DNA of 64,000 nucleotides, taken from positions 310,001 to 374,000 of the forward strand of contig NZ_WRPK01000004.1 of assembly GCF_009755815.1 (NCBI RefSeq), read 5' to 3'. Source of the DNA: Flavisphingomonas formosensis (lineage in GTDB: Bacteria; Pseudomonadota; Alphaproteobacteria; Sphingomonadales; Sphingomonadaceae). Positions 29,182 to 38,600 of the stretch are shown here, piece after piece. Position numbers and translations under genes: made by a program. Under the pieces are notes generated by a model. The model worked only from the letters and a program-made list of their open reading frames with translations. It was not told the origin of the DNA and did not search any database. The stretch's first letter is position 1. Every line of letters starts with the position of its first letter.

Positions 29182-29736
29182 TTACATCCGTGGCAGCGTG
29201 ACGCCCTGCTGCCCCATATATTTGCCCGCCCGGTCGGCATAGCTGACCTCGCAGGGTTCGTTGCCCTGCAGGAACAGGAACTGGCAGGCGCCCTCATTGG
29301 CATAGACTTTCGCCGGTAATGGGGTCGTGTTCGAGAATTCGAGCGTCACATGGCCCTCCCAGCCGGGTTCGAGCGGCGTGACGTTCACGATGATGCCGCA
29401 GCGTGCATATGTGGACTTGCCGAGGCAGATCACCAGCACGTCGCGGGGGATGCGGAAATATTCTACCGTGCGAGCCAGCGCGAAGCTGTTGGGCGGAATG
29501 ATGCAGCAGTCGGTCTTGCGGTCGACGAAGCTGTTCGCCGCGAAATTCTTGGGATCGACCGTCGCCGAATCGACATTGGTGAAGATCTTGAATTCGTCGG
29601 CCACACGCGCGTCGTAGCCATAGGAGGAAAGGCCGAAGCTGATGCAACCGTCGCGCCGCTGGCTCTCCACGAAGGGTTCGATCATGCCGTCCTGCATGGC
29701 GCGGTCGCGGATCCAGCGGTCGGACATGATGGACAT
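29182..29736 (-). CDS. dcd: dCTP deaminase
   Basis: Deaminates dCTP to dUTP for thymidylate synthesis. 184 aa, the usual length. [43 protein letters not shown] with the following [19 protein letters not shown] (substrate-binding/catalytic Glu later in HVTLEFSN) and a C-terminal lid [12 protein letters not shown]. The start ATG at 29736 gives the normal [14 protein letters not shown] terminus. Located downstream of cdd (gap 144 bp), so both pyrimidine deaminases are together, though possibly with separate promoters. Confidence 0.96.
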   Translation of the reverse strand: MSIMSDRWIRDRAMQDGMIEPFVESQRRDGCISFGLSSYGYDARVADEFKIFTNVDSATVDPKNFAANSFVDRKTDCCIIPPNSFALARTVEYFRIPRDVLVICLGKSTYARCGIIVNVTPLEPGWEGHVTLEFSNTTPLPAKVYANEGACQFLFLQGNEPCEVSYADRAGKYMGQQGVTLPRM

Positions 29737-29880
29737 TGGGGGCTTTCCTGCATCTGAGGGGTAGGGCGTCCTCTCCGCGAGCGGATGAGGGATGACGGTA
29801 GGGATCGTGTTGCACTTTCTCCCCGGCGGGTGCCGGGAAAGCAAGGCGGCGCGCAGCTTTCGCCGCGCCGACGGCGGAAT

Positions 29881-30342
29881 TCAACCCAGATCGTCGGGAC
29901 CGAAGGGGAAGGGCAGCAGCGAGGAGAGCATGTGCTTCTCCACTGTCTTGCCGTCCCCAGAGGCGCAATGGACGGCGATGTCGAGGCCGCCGGTCTGCGC
30001 AGCTTCGACCAGGATCTGGCGGCAGCGGCCGCAGGGACGGACGACGTCGTCGCCGGTCAGTTCGCCCTTCTTGAGCCGCCCTCCCGCCACGCCGATCGCG
30101 ACGATGTCGGCCAGCCGGCCTTGCGCGCTGGCCGCGGCGATGGCGACGGTCTCGGCGCAGAGCGAAAGGCCGTAGCTGGCATTTTCCATGTTCGCGCCGG
30201 TGATGACGGCACCGTCGGACAGCAGCGCGGCCGCGCCTACGGCGAACCGCGAATAGGGGGCATGCGCATGCAGCGCCGCGCCCCGTGCCGCACCGATCAA
30301 TATGGCGCCGGCGACGTCGCCGAGATCTGCCTGTTCAGCCAT
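29881..30342 (-). CDS. cdd: Cytidine deaminase
   Basis: Zinc enzyme of pyrimidine salvage turning (deoxy)cytidine into (deoxy)uridine. 153 aa, homotetrameric class. Zinc/catalytic motifs: LCAETVAIAAA (Cys plus catalytic Glu) and RPCGRCRQILVEAA (two Cys); substrate-binding NMENASYGLSLCAE and N-terminal APYSRFAVGAA. It follows the GH25 gene with an 18-base gap in a minus-strand operon (UPF0262, GH25, cdd, then dcd). Confidence 0.95.
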   Translation of the reverse strand: MAEQADLGDVAGAILIGAARGAALHAHAPYSRFAVGAAALLSDGAVITGANMENASYGLSLCAETVAIAAASAQGRLADIVAIGVAGGRLKKGELTGDDVVRPCGRCRQILVEAAQTGGLDIAVHCASGDGKTVEKHMLSSLLPFPFGPDDLG

Positions 30343-30360
30343 GGTCGCTCCGTCGCTTGC

Positions 30361-31056
30361 TCACTGCCGGGTGACGTTCCAATCGACCCAGCCTTCTATG
30401 CCGTCGACATGATGGATGTTCGATGCCTGCCAGATCGTCCAGTCGCGCGCGCCATAGCCGGGCGGCGCGAAAAGGCTGCGCAGCCAGAGCGGCCGCGGGA
30501 TCGCAGCGCTGACCCGATATGCCGCGTCGAATTCGTCGGTGACATAGAGGATCGCGCGTTTTCCGCTGTGCGCTTCGATGCCGTGCAGAGCGATTGCCAG
30601 TTCACGGAAGAAGGCCGCCCGTGACGGACGGGCAGCGCAATTTCCGCCGAACTCCAGGTCGATGGCCGGCGGAAGGGTGTCGGACGCGGCGGGAACCGTC
30701 GCGGCGAAATTGGCCGCTTGTTCCGCCCCGGATCGGCAGAGGGTGAAGAAGTGGTAGGCGCCGGTGCGTAGTCCTGCCGCGCGCGCGCCCTGCCAGTTCT
30801 GGGTGAAGCGCGAATCCCGATGATCACCGTCTTCGCTGGCCTTGATATAGGCGAAATCCGCGCCGGCTTTCCTCACGCGCTGCCAGTCGATCGTGCCTTG
30901 GTGATGCGACACGTCGAGTCCTTGGATCGGGAAATGGGCGCGCGTCGGGTGCCAGAGACGGACATAAGCATAGGCTGCCATGCAAAGGGCTGTTGCGCCG
31001 ATTGCCGCGAGAAGGATGCGCGAGAGCCGCCGCCGATCGCCAACGAAGGTCGTCAT
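30361..31056 (-). CDS. GH25-family lysozyme, membrane-anchored
   Basis: 231 aa. N-terminal signal anchor (LSRILLAAIGATALCMAAYA) then a GH25 (Chalaropsis-type muramidase) barrel. GLDVSHHQGTIDW has the conserved Asp near the N terminus, FAYIKASEDGDHRDSRFTQNW matches the substrate strand, and LPPAIDLEFGG contains the Asp-x-Glu catalytic pair; DWTIWQASN comes near the end. It would cleave peptidoglycan beta-1,4 bonds in the periplasm. It starts 5 bases after the UPF0262 stop. Whether it serves cell-wall remodelling or interbacterial roles is unknown. Confidence 0.9.
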   Translation of the reverse strand: MTTFVGDRRRLSRILLAAIGATALCMAAYAYVRLWHPTRAHFPIQGLDVSHHQGTIDWQRVRKAGADFAYIKASEDGDHRDSRFTQNWQGARAAGLRTGAYHFFTLCRSGAEQAANFAATVPAASDTLPPAIDLEFGGNCAARPSRAAFFRELAIALHGIEAHSGKRAILYVTDEFDAAYRVSAAIPRPLWLRSLFAPPGYGARDWTIWQASNIHHVDGIEGWVDWNVTRQ

Positions 31057-31061
31057 GCTCG

Positions 31062-31544
31062 TCAGCCCCGGATGTGCAGGACGCAGATGAGCGTGAACAG
31101 ACGGCGGGCGGTGTCGAAGTCGGTCTCGATCTTGCCGGCCAGCCGTTCCATCAGCAGTTCGGCGGCATCGTTATGGATGCCGCGGCGGGCCATATCCACG
31201 GTCTCGATCTGATCAGGCGTCGACTGACGAATGGCCTGGAAGTAGCTGTCGCAGATCGCAAAATAGTCCTTGATCGGCCTGCGGAAGCGGGCAAGGCCGA
31301 GGATCAGCGTCTCCAGCAGCGTGCCGTTCTCCGCCTTGATGTCGATCGCCAGGCGGCCTTCCTCGACATGCAGACGGATCCTGTATGGGCCTGCATAGTC
31401 GTTCGGATATTCGCGCAGGGGCCGGAAATGATTGCCCTCGAGCAGATCGAAGATCGCGATCCGCCGCTCCTGCTCGACGTCGGCGTTGCGCCACAGGATG
31501 GTGCGCTCGTCGAGCTCGATATCGATGATGCGAGGGTCGGCCAT
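31062..31544 (-). CDS. UPF0262 family protein
   Basis: 160-aa cytoplasmic protein of UPF0262, a family found mainly in alphaproteobacteria and without assigned function. Conserved blocks: IIDIELDERTILWRNADVEQ, ERRIAIFDLLEGNHF, GPYRIRLHVEEGRLAIDI, RPIKDYFAICDSYFQAIRQS, and GIHNDAAELLMERL. Start ATG 31544 (MADPRII) is the family start; an upstream extension has no similarity. Leads a short operon with GH25 lysozyme and cdd. The emrA gene ends 99 bases upstream on the same strand. Confidence 0.9.
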   Translation of the reverse strand: MADPRIIDIELDERTILWRNADVEQERRIAIFDLLEGNHFRPLREYPNDYAGPYRIRLHVEEGRLAIDIKAENGTLLETLILGLARFRRPIKDYFAICDSYFQAIRQSTPDQIETVDMARRGIHNDAAELLMERLAGKIETDFDTARRLFTLICVLHIRG

Positions 31545-31643
31545 GGCCGGTGCGCTGTTACCGGAGCGCAACCTGGTTGGCAAAGGGGGACGAAGGGAGA
31601 GGGCGCCGTTGCTTCGGCGCGCGCCTCAGGCCGCATCGTGGCC

Positions 31644-32690
31644 TCACTCGGCGACGTGCACCGTCACATGTGCGCTCCAGCCGGAGACAAGCGGGCGATC
31701 GGGCTTATCGTCGAGGACGAGCCGCACGGCGACGCGCTGCGTCACCTTCACCCAGTTGCCCGTGGCATTCTGGGCCGGAAGCACCGAGAAGGCCGAGCCT
31801 GTGCCCGCACCGATGCCGGTGACATGCGCTTTGTACGTGCGGCCGGGAATCGCATCGATTTCCACTTCGGCGCGCTGTCCGATGCGGATCCTCGGAAGCT
31901 GCGTTTCCTTGAAGTTCGCGTCGATCCAATAGCCTTCGTTGCTGACGATGCTGAGACCCGGGAACATGGCGATCGCCATCGCTCCTGGCTGGATCTTGTC
32001 GGCCTGGCTGACGCGGCCGTCCATCGGCGAGCGGATCACGGTGCGGCGCAGATCGAGCGCGGCCTTGTCGCGCGCGGCGATCGCCGCCTCGACCTGCGGA
32101 TGGCCGCCATTGTCGGATACGCCCAGCATCGCGCGGGCGGCATCGGCGCTGGCCGACGCGGAATTCTGCTGGGCCTGGGCGGACGCCAGCGCGGCGCGCG
32201 CGGCGTCATAGGCGGCCCGGGTCGTGAAGCCGCGCTGGAGAAGCTCGGCCTGCCGGCGGAAATTCTCCTGTGCGAGCTGCACGTCGGCCGCCTTCTCGCC
32301 GATGTCCGCGACCTTTGAGGAATAGCTGCCCTGGAGTTGCGAGATGTCGAGCTGCGCGTTGCCGACGGCTGCGTCGGCCTGCATCAGCGCGATGCGATAG
32401 GGTTCGGGATCGATCAGGTAGAGGACATCCCCCGCCTTCACGATCTGATTCTCCTTGACGCGCATCTCGATGATGCGGCCGCTGACCTCGGGCGAGACGC
32501 TGACGACATGCGCCTGGATCTGGGCGTTGTCGGTCGAAACGGTGCGGCCGCTGGTCAGCCAGAAATAGACGGCGACGAACGCAAGGAGCACCGGAACGGA
32601 AGACATGATGAGCAGCCGGCGGACGCGGGCGCCCGGCGCGACGGGCGCGTCGACGAGCTCGTCGGCCTCGATCCGGGTCATCTCGTTCAT
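31644..32690 (-). CDS. EmrA/HlyD-type membrane fusion protein
   Basis: Periplasmic adaptor of a multidrug efflux or secretion pump. 348 aa: single N-terminal TM helix (RLLIMSSVPVLLAFVAVYFW), then the biotinyl-lipoyl-like first half (VSVSPEVSGRIIEMRVKENQ), an alpha-helical hairpin with Ala/Gln-rich coiled coil (about 110-200), RSPMDGRVSQADKIQPGAM and a beta-barrel (YWIDANFKETQLPRIRIGQ). The ATG overlaps the marR stop (ATGA). No emrB-type MFS transporter or outer-membrane channel follows, so the pump partners must be encoded elsewhere. Confidence 0.92.
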   Translation of the reverse strand: MNEMTRIEADELVDAPVAPGARVRRLLIMSSVPVLLAFVAVYFWLTSGRTVSTDNAQIQAHVVSVSPEVSGRIIEMRVKENQIVKAGDVLYLIDPEPYRIALMQADAAVGNAQLDISQLQGSYSSKVADIGEKAADVQLAQENFRRQAELLQRGFTTRAAYDAARAALASAQAQQNSASASADAARAMLGVSDNGGHPQVEAAIAARDKAALDLRRTVIRSPMDGRVSQADKIQPGAMAIAMFPGLSIVSNEGYWIDANFKETQLPRIRIGQRAEVEIDAIPGRTYKAHVTGIGAGTGSAFSVLPAQNATGNWVKVTQRVAVRLVLDDKPDRPLVSGWSAHVTVHVAE

Positions 32691-33151
32691 GCGATTTCTC
32701 TCTGTCCGACCGCTTCGGTCTCTCGATGGCGTAGCCCATTACGCAATCGTTCGAGGCTGTCTATCACGATATCGGCAGCTTCGGGCGATAAAGCGGCCAA
32801 CGCCTCGCGTTCCACTTCCGCGCCTATTTCGGCGAGCTTGTCTGCGATTCTCACCGCCTCCGGTAAAAGATGGAGGCGCCAGACGCGCCGGTCGCTGGGA
32901 TCGGCGCGCCGCTCGACCAGGCCGGCTTCCGCCATGCGGTCGATCATGCGGCACAGGGTGATGCGTTCCACCTCAAGCGTGTCGGCAAGCTCGGCCTGGG
33001 TCACGCCCGGCGTGCGCGCAAGCCAGAAAATGACCCGCCATTGCTGGCGCGTGACGCCGAGCGCGCGAGCGCGCGCATCGAAGCGGTAGCGCATGCGGCT
33101 TGCCACGTCGTGCATCAGAAAACCGAGCGAGCGCTGATGATCCATAAGCAT
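32687..33151 (-). CDS. MarR-family transcriptional regulator
   Basis: 154-aa winged-helix repressor: LGFLMHDVASRMRYRFDARA, LGVTRQQWRVIFWLARTPG, HTH TQAELADTLEVERITLCRMI and wing RRADPSDRRVWRLHLLPEA. MarR proteins are dimeric, ligand-responsive and often control adjacent efflux genes, here emrA, to which it is fused by an ATGA overlap. I favour the ATG at 33151 because AGGA stands five bases ahead; ATG 33172 would add seven residues. The start codon sits inside a 14-bp perfect palindrome that is a candidate operator. Confidence 0.9.
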   Translation of the reverse strand: MLMDHQRSLGFLMHDVASRMRYRFDARARALGVTRQQWRVIFWLARTPGVTQAELADTLEVERITLCRMIDRMAEAGLVERRADPSDRRVWRLHLLPEAVRIADKLAEIGAEVEREALAALSPEAADIVIDSLERLRNGLRHRETEAVGQREIA

Positions 33152-33157
33152 GCTTAT
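33144..33157. promoter_or_regulatory. 14-bp perfect palindrome at the marR start, candidate autoregulatory operator
   Basis: ATAAGCATGCTTAT is self-complementary and lies at the 5' end of marR, in the region shared with the divergent dnaB promoter. MarR dimers typically bind such palindromes. Binding is inference. Confidence 0.45.
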
Positions 33158-33291
33158 CCTATCCATCATCATAATGAGGACCGCAAGCCGATCCGCCCTA
33201 CGGCTGGCCCGTCTTTTGTCCACAGGACTGCCCACCGAAGCTTTTCGTCCGGGGCTTGAGAGGAATGGCGGGAGGCGCGATAGGGGAGGAT

Positions 33292-34800
33292 ATGGCCGAG
33301 CCCGCACGACTCATGCCGGTGCCTGCCGGTGAACCCACGACGCTTCCCTGCAATGTCGAGGCGGAGGCCGCGCTGCTTGGCGCGCTGATGATCGACAATC
33401 GGCTCGCCGAGGATATTCAGGGCACGCTGCGTCCCGATCACTTTTTCGAACAGGTCCACGGGCGCGTCTACGAAGCGATATTGAAGCTCGTCGACAAGAA
33501 CATGATCGCCAATCCGGTAACTCTCCGGCCGATGTTCGAGAGCGACGAGGCGATGCGCGAGCTGGGCGGTCCAGCCTACCTCGCCCAGCTGACGGGCAGT
33601 GGCGCAACGCTGATCGGCGCGCGCGATTTCGCGACCCAGATCTATGACCTCGCTTTGCTGCGTGAACTGATCGGTGTCGGGCGCGAGATGGTCGAGAAGG
33701 CGGTCGATACCTCCGACACCGTCGATCCAAAGGCGCAGATCGAAGCCGCCGAGGTCGCGCTCTACAAGGTTGCCGAACAGGGCGGCGAGACGGGCAGCGT
33801 CAAGAGCTTCGGCCAGGCCACCAAGATGGCCGTCGAGCAGGCCGAGCGCGCGCTCAATTCGGGCGGCCATCTTTCCGGTATCACGACCGGCCTCGAAGGG
33901 GTCAATTCGCGCATCGGCGGCCTGCATCGTTCGGATCTGATCATTCTCGCCGGCCGCCCCGGCATGGGCAAGACGTCGCTCGCCACGAATATCGCATTCA
34001 ATGCGGCCCAGCGGCTGGTGCGCGATCGCGAGGACGGGATCGAGGATGCCAAGTCGATGGGGGCGGCGGTCGCCTTCTTCAGCCTCGAAATGTCGGCGGA
34101 TCAGCTCGCCACCCGCATCCTTTCCGAGCAGTCGAACATCAGCTCGGAAAATCTGCGTATGGGCAAGATCAGCCAGGCCGATTTCCGCAATCTCGCCCGC
34201 GCCGCGGCGGAGCTCGAGGGCCTGCCGCTCTATATCGACGATACGCCGGGTCTCACCATCGCCGCGATGCGCACCCGCGCCCGCCGCCTCAAGCGGCAGC
34301 GGGGCATCGGCCTGATCGTGGTCGACTATCTGCAGCTCCTGCAGGGATCCGGCCGCAGCAGCGATGGCAATCGCGTGCAGGAGATCTCCGAGATCAGCCG
34401 CGGCCTCAAGACGCTGGCGAAAGAGCTGCACGTGCCGGTGATCGCTTTGTCCCAGCTCAGCCGCGCCGTCGAGCAGCGCGAGGACAAACGCCCGCAGCTC
34501 TCGGACCTTCGCGAATCCGGCTCGATCGAGCAGGACGCCGATATCGTGCTGTTCGTGTTCCGCGAGGAATATTATGTCCAGTCGCGCGAGCCCAAGCGCC
34601 CGCTGGAAGGCGACGACGCCAAGACCTTCGAAGCACATGACCAGTGGGCGCGCGACATGGAGCGCGTATTCGGGCTGTCCGAATTGATCATCGCCAAGCA
34701 GCGGCACGGCGCCACCGGCAAGGTGAAGCTCCGTTTCGAGAGCAAGATCACCAAATTTTCCGACTATATCGACGATTCGCACCGTCCGCCTGGCATGTGA
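33292..34800 (+). CDS. dnaB: Replicative DNA helicase
   Basis: Hexameric 5'-3' helicase of the replication fork, 502 aa. N-terminal DnaG-interacting domain (CNVEAEAALLGALMIDN), linker, then the RecA-like core: Walker A ILAGRPGMGKTSLA, FFSLEMSADQLATRIL, Walker B IGLIVVDYLQLLQG, sensor VIALSQLSRAVEQRE and DLRESGSIEQDADIVLFV, with IIAKQRHGATGKVKLRF near the end. No intein is present. The ATG at 33292 has GGGGAGGA immediately upstream. Divergent from marR-emrA, convergent with radC. Confidence 0.97.
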   Translation: MAEPARLMPVPAGEPTTLPCNVEAEAALLGALMIDNRLAEDIQGTLRPDHFFEQVHGRVYEAILKLVDKNMIANPVTLRPMFESDEAMRELGGPAYLAQLTGSGATLIGARDFATQIYDLALLRELIGVGREMVEKAVDTSDTVDPKAQIEAAEVALYKVAEQGGETGSVKSFGQATKMAVEQAERALNSGGHLSGITTGLEGVNSRIGGLHRSDLIILAGRPGMGKTSLATNIAFNAAQRLVRDREDGIEDAKSMGAAVAFFSLEMSADQLATRILSEQSNISSENLRMGKISQADFRNLARAAAELEGLPLYIDDTPGLTIAAMRTRARRLKRQRGIGLIVVDYLQLLQGSGRSSDGNRVQEISEISRGLKTLAKELHVPVIALSQLSRAVEQREDKRPQLSDLRESGSIEQDADIVLFVFREEYYVQSREPKRPLEGDDAKTFEAHDQWARDMERVFGLSELIIAKQRHGATGKVKLRFESKITKFSDYIDDSHRPPGM

Positions 34801-34839
34801 TGGCCGTCGATCCGGCGCTGCCGGAGGCAGGAGGGGCCG

Positions 34840-35520
34840 TCAGATCAATCCAAGCGAGCGCATGCTGCTGTTGCCCTGTGCGCCGATCACGACATGGTCG
34901 TGCAGTGCGATGCCCAGCGGACGGCAGGCGTCGATCACCTCGCGGGTGAGGCGGATATCCTCGCGGCTGGGCTGCGGATCGCCGCTCGGATGGTTGTGGA
35001 CGATGATCAGTGCGGCGCTGTGCAGGTCGATCGCGCGGCGTACGATCTCGCGGACGTGGATGGCGACCTGATCGATCGAGCCCTCGGCAATCATTTCGTC
35101 GCGGATCAGCATGTTGCGGCTGTTGAGATGGAGCACGCGGACCCGCTCAATCGGCCGATGCGCCATGTCGGCTTGCAGATAGTCGAGCAGCGCCTGCCAG
35201 TTCGAGAGAATCGGCTGATCGGCGATGCGCTTGCGCAGCAGCCGCAGCGCCGCGGCCTCCGCTATTTTCAGCGCCGCGACGACGCTTTCGCCGAGGCCGG
35301 CGCGGGCCAGGCTTTCAGGTTCGGCGCAGAGCAGCGGCTCCAGCCCGCCAAACTCGGCCAGCAGCCGTTTGGCGAGCGGCTTCGTATCCCGGCGAGGGAT
35401 GGCGAGGGCAAGCAGATATTCGACGAGTTCATGGTCCAGCAGCCCCTCGGGCCCGAGCGTCAGCAGACGCTGGCGCAGGCGCGCGCGATGGCCGCTGCCG
35501 TCCGTCACGGAATCGTTCAT
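34840..35520 (-). CDS. radC: RadC/JAB-domain DNA repair-associated protein
   Basis: 226 aa. N-terminal helix-hairpin-helix-like region (LLDHELVEYLLALAIPRRDT, GLGESVVAALKIAEA) and a C-terminal JAB/MPN metalloprotease-like domain with zinc motif ALIIVHNHPSGDPQPSREDI and HDHVVIG. Once described as a recombination-repair protein, though its role in repair has been questioned; in many genomes it sits near mobile elements, but nothing mobile is seen here. Convergent with dnaB with a 39-base gap. Confidence 0.93.
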   Translation of the reverse strand: MNDSVTDGSGHRARLRQRLLTLGPEGLLDHELVEYLLALAIPRRDTKPLAKRLLAEFGGLEPLLCAEPESLARAGLGESVVAALKIAEAAALRLLRKRIADQPILSNWQALLDYLQADMAHRPIERVRVLHLNSRNMLIRDEMIAEGSIDQVAIHVREIVRRAIDLHSAALIIVHNHPSGDPQPSREDIRLTREVIDACRPLGIALHDHVVIGAQGNSSMRSLGLI

Positions 35521-35684
35521 GTATTGCGGGGTATAGCAAGGACGCGGTGGTTTGAAGACGGCCGCGAAATGATCCTATTGCGCGATCGGGCGTTGCAGGG
35601 AGGCAAGGACTGGTGGGAGTTGCGGGTGATTGACGATGGATTCGCTATGGCCGCGCAAGGATTTGTGCGGCTAGGCTGACGATC

Positions 35685-38600
35685 GTGGCAGAAGGGGACA
35701 GGAAGCCGCCACGGCGATGGCTGGTCGGAACGGCAGGGCTGCTCGTCCTGCTGGCCGGTGCTGTCCTCATTCTGTGGACGCAGCGCAAGCCGATCGCGCG
35801 CGATCTGATCGATGAGACGCTGCGCGCCAAGGGCGTGCCGGCGCGCTACGACCTCGTGACAATCGAGCCGGGGCTGCAACGCATCGAACATCTGGTGATC
35901 GGCGATCCAAGGCGCCCGGACCTGACCGCGGATTGGGTGGAGCTGAGCGTCGGTTATACGCCGTGGGGCGGGGTTGGGGTCAGTTCGCTCGCGGCGGGCG
36001 GCGTGCGGATGCGTGGGCGGGTGCGCGGCGGCAGGCTGTCGCTCGGTGCCATCGACCGGTTACTACCCGCATCCTCCGGAGGACCGCTGTCTCTGCCGGA
36101 TATCGACATGCGTCTCAGCGATGCGCGGATGCATCTCGATACGCCCTTCGGCCAGGCGGGGCTTGCCCTCGACGGTAGCGGCAATCTTTCGGACGGTTTT
36201 CAGGGCAAGCTCGCCGCGATCGCGCCGCGTCTGGCGATCGGTGCCTGTGAGGCGGACCGCGCGACCGCGTTCGTCAACATCGCCGTCTCCGACTCAAAGC
36301 CGGCATTTGACGGGCCGGTGCGGGTGCGAGGCGTGCATTGCGATTCGGGGCTGTCGCTCACTGCTCCCCAGATTGCGATCGATGCGACGCTGGGCGAGGC
36401 GCTGAACAGCTGGAAGGGCGGCGCCCATGTCGAGCTGCTCGCTGCCGGGCAGGGGACGAATCGACTGGAGATGCTGATTGCCCAGATCGGTTTCGAAGGC
36501 GATGTGAACGAGACGCGAGGGGATTTCTCGACGACGGCGCAACGCTTCTCGGCAGGACGCAGCCTTGCCGGCATCGCGGCGGCACTCGACGGTAGCTATG
36601 CCTATCGATCGGGCGAGAAGCGGTTCGGCGTGAAGGCGCGTGCGCGCGTGCGGCAAGCTGCGGCCGAGCCCGCCGCCCTCGACGCGGCTCTTGCCTCTCT
36701 CGGGGGGATGGCGGGAACGCCGCTCGCGCCCTTTGGCGTAGCGCTGGCCGATGCGATGCGACGCGCCTCGGGGACGACGAAGCTGGACGCGGACATCGCG
36801 CTCGCGGGTACGCCGGCGCGCGGCGGCTTTCGGGTCAGCCGGCTGGTCGCCGAAGGCGGCGGTGCGGAAATCTCCTGGGGCGGCGGTACCGGCGTCACCT
36901 ATGTATGGCCGGCCGGTCTTACCCGGCTCGACGGACGGCTTACTGTGGACGGCGGTGGCCTGCCCCAGGCGGACATCCGCTTGAAACAGCAACGTCCAGG
37001 GGCGCCGATCGAGGGGCTGGCGACCATCGCGCCCTATCAGGCAGGCGATGCGCGGATCGCGCTCCAGCCGGTGCGCTTCGTGGCCGCCGGCGGCCGCACC
37101 CGCTTCGAGACCCACGCGACGCTGGACGGGCCGCTTGGCAACGGGCGCGTCGAAGGGCTCAGCATGCCTCTTTCCGGCAGCTTCTCCGGCGACGGCTCCT
37201 TCGCGCTGGCGGCAGGCTGTATGCCCGTCGATTTCGTCCGGCTCGCCATAGCCGGCATGACGGTCGGACGATCGCGGCTGCCGCTGTGTCCGCTCGAAGG
37301 CCCGTCGCTGCTTGCGCGATCTCCGGGGGGCACGCTGCGGGGCGGGGTCCGAATCGATCGCCCGCGCCTCGTCGGAACGATCGGCAAGTCGCCGCTGGCG
37401 TTAAGCGCAAACGGCTTTTCCGCCAGCCTGTCGCGGCCGGGCTTTACGGCCGGCGGGGTGGCGATCCGCCTGGGTACCGGCCAGGCGGTGACGCGGCTCG
37501 ATGTCGCCGCGTTGCGCGGCGATTACGGCAATGCCGGTCTCGGCGGCGATTTCTCGGGGCTTGCGGGAAAGCTCGCCAATGTTCCGCTGCTTATGTCCGA
37601 TGGGGAAGGGCGCTGGCGGCTGGGCGGTGCCGTCCTCGACATCGGCGGCAAACTCAAGGTCGCCGATGAACAGACCGATCCGCGCTTCTTTCCGCTCTAT
37701 ACGGACGATGTGAAGCTGACGCTGAAGGACGGGGTGATCACCGTCGGCGGGCGGCTGCGCGAGCCGCGCCGGCATTCGGGGGTGACCGACGTTGCCATCG
37801 TCCACGATCTCGGTTCCGGCAGCGGCCACGCGACCCTCGACGTGCCCGGCCTCACTTTCAGCGACGCGCTCCAGCCGGACATGCTGACCCGGCTGACACT
37901 GGGCGTGATCGCCAATGTGAAGGGAACGATTCGCGGGCGGGGGCAGATTCGCTGGAGTCCCGACGGTGTCTCCAGCGACGGTCGTTTCCGTACCGACGAC
38001 ATGAGCCTCGCCGCTGCCTTCGGGCCGGCGAGCGGGATCAAGGGCGAGGTGGTGTTCGACGATCTCCTCGCGCTGTCGACGCCGCCCGGCCAGAAGGTGA
38101 CGCTCGGCGAGGTCAATCCCGGTGTCGCCGTCAATGACGGCGTGATCCGCTATCAGTTGCTGCCGGGGCAGAAGGTGCGGGTGGAGGGCGGCCGATGGCC
38201 CTTTGCCGGCGGCGAGCTGGTCCTCGACGACAGTGTGCTCGACATGAGCCAGCCGGTCGACCGTCGCCTGGTCTTCCACGTCAAGGGCGTGAAGGCGGAC
38301 GATTTCCTGCAGCGCTTCGATTTCGACAACATCAACGCCACCGGTACGTTCGATGGCGTTCTGCCGATCGTGTTCGGCGCCAATGGCGGCCGGATCGAGA
38401 AGGGGTATCTGGAAGTGCGGGAGAGCGGCGGCTCGCTCGCCTATGTCGGAGAGCTCACGCAGAGGGATCTGGGTAGCTGGGGCAATTATGCGTTCCAGTC
38501 CCTGCGCTCGGTGACGTACAAGACGCTGAACTTGCAGCTCAACGGCAATCTCGACGGCGACATGGTGACGCAGGTCGCTTTTACGGGGTTGAGCCAGGGC

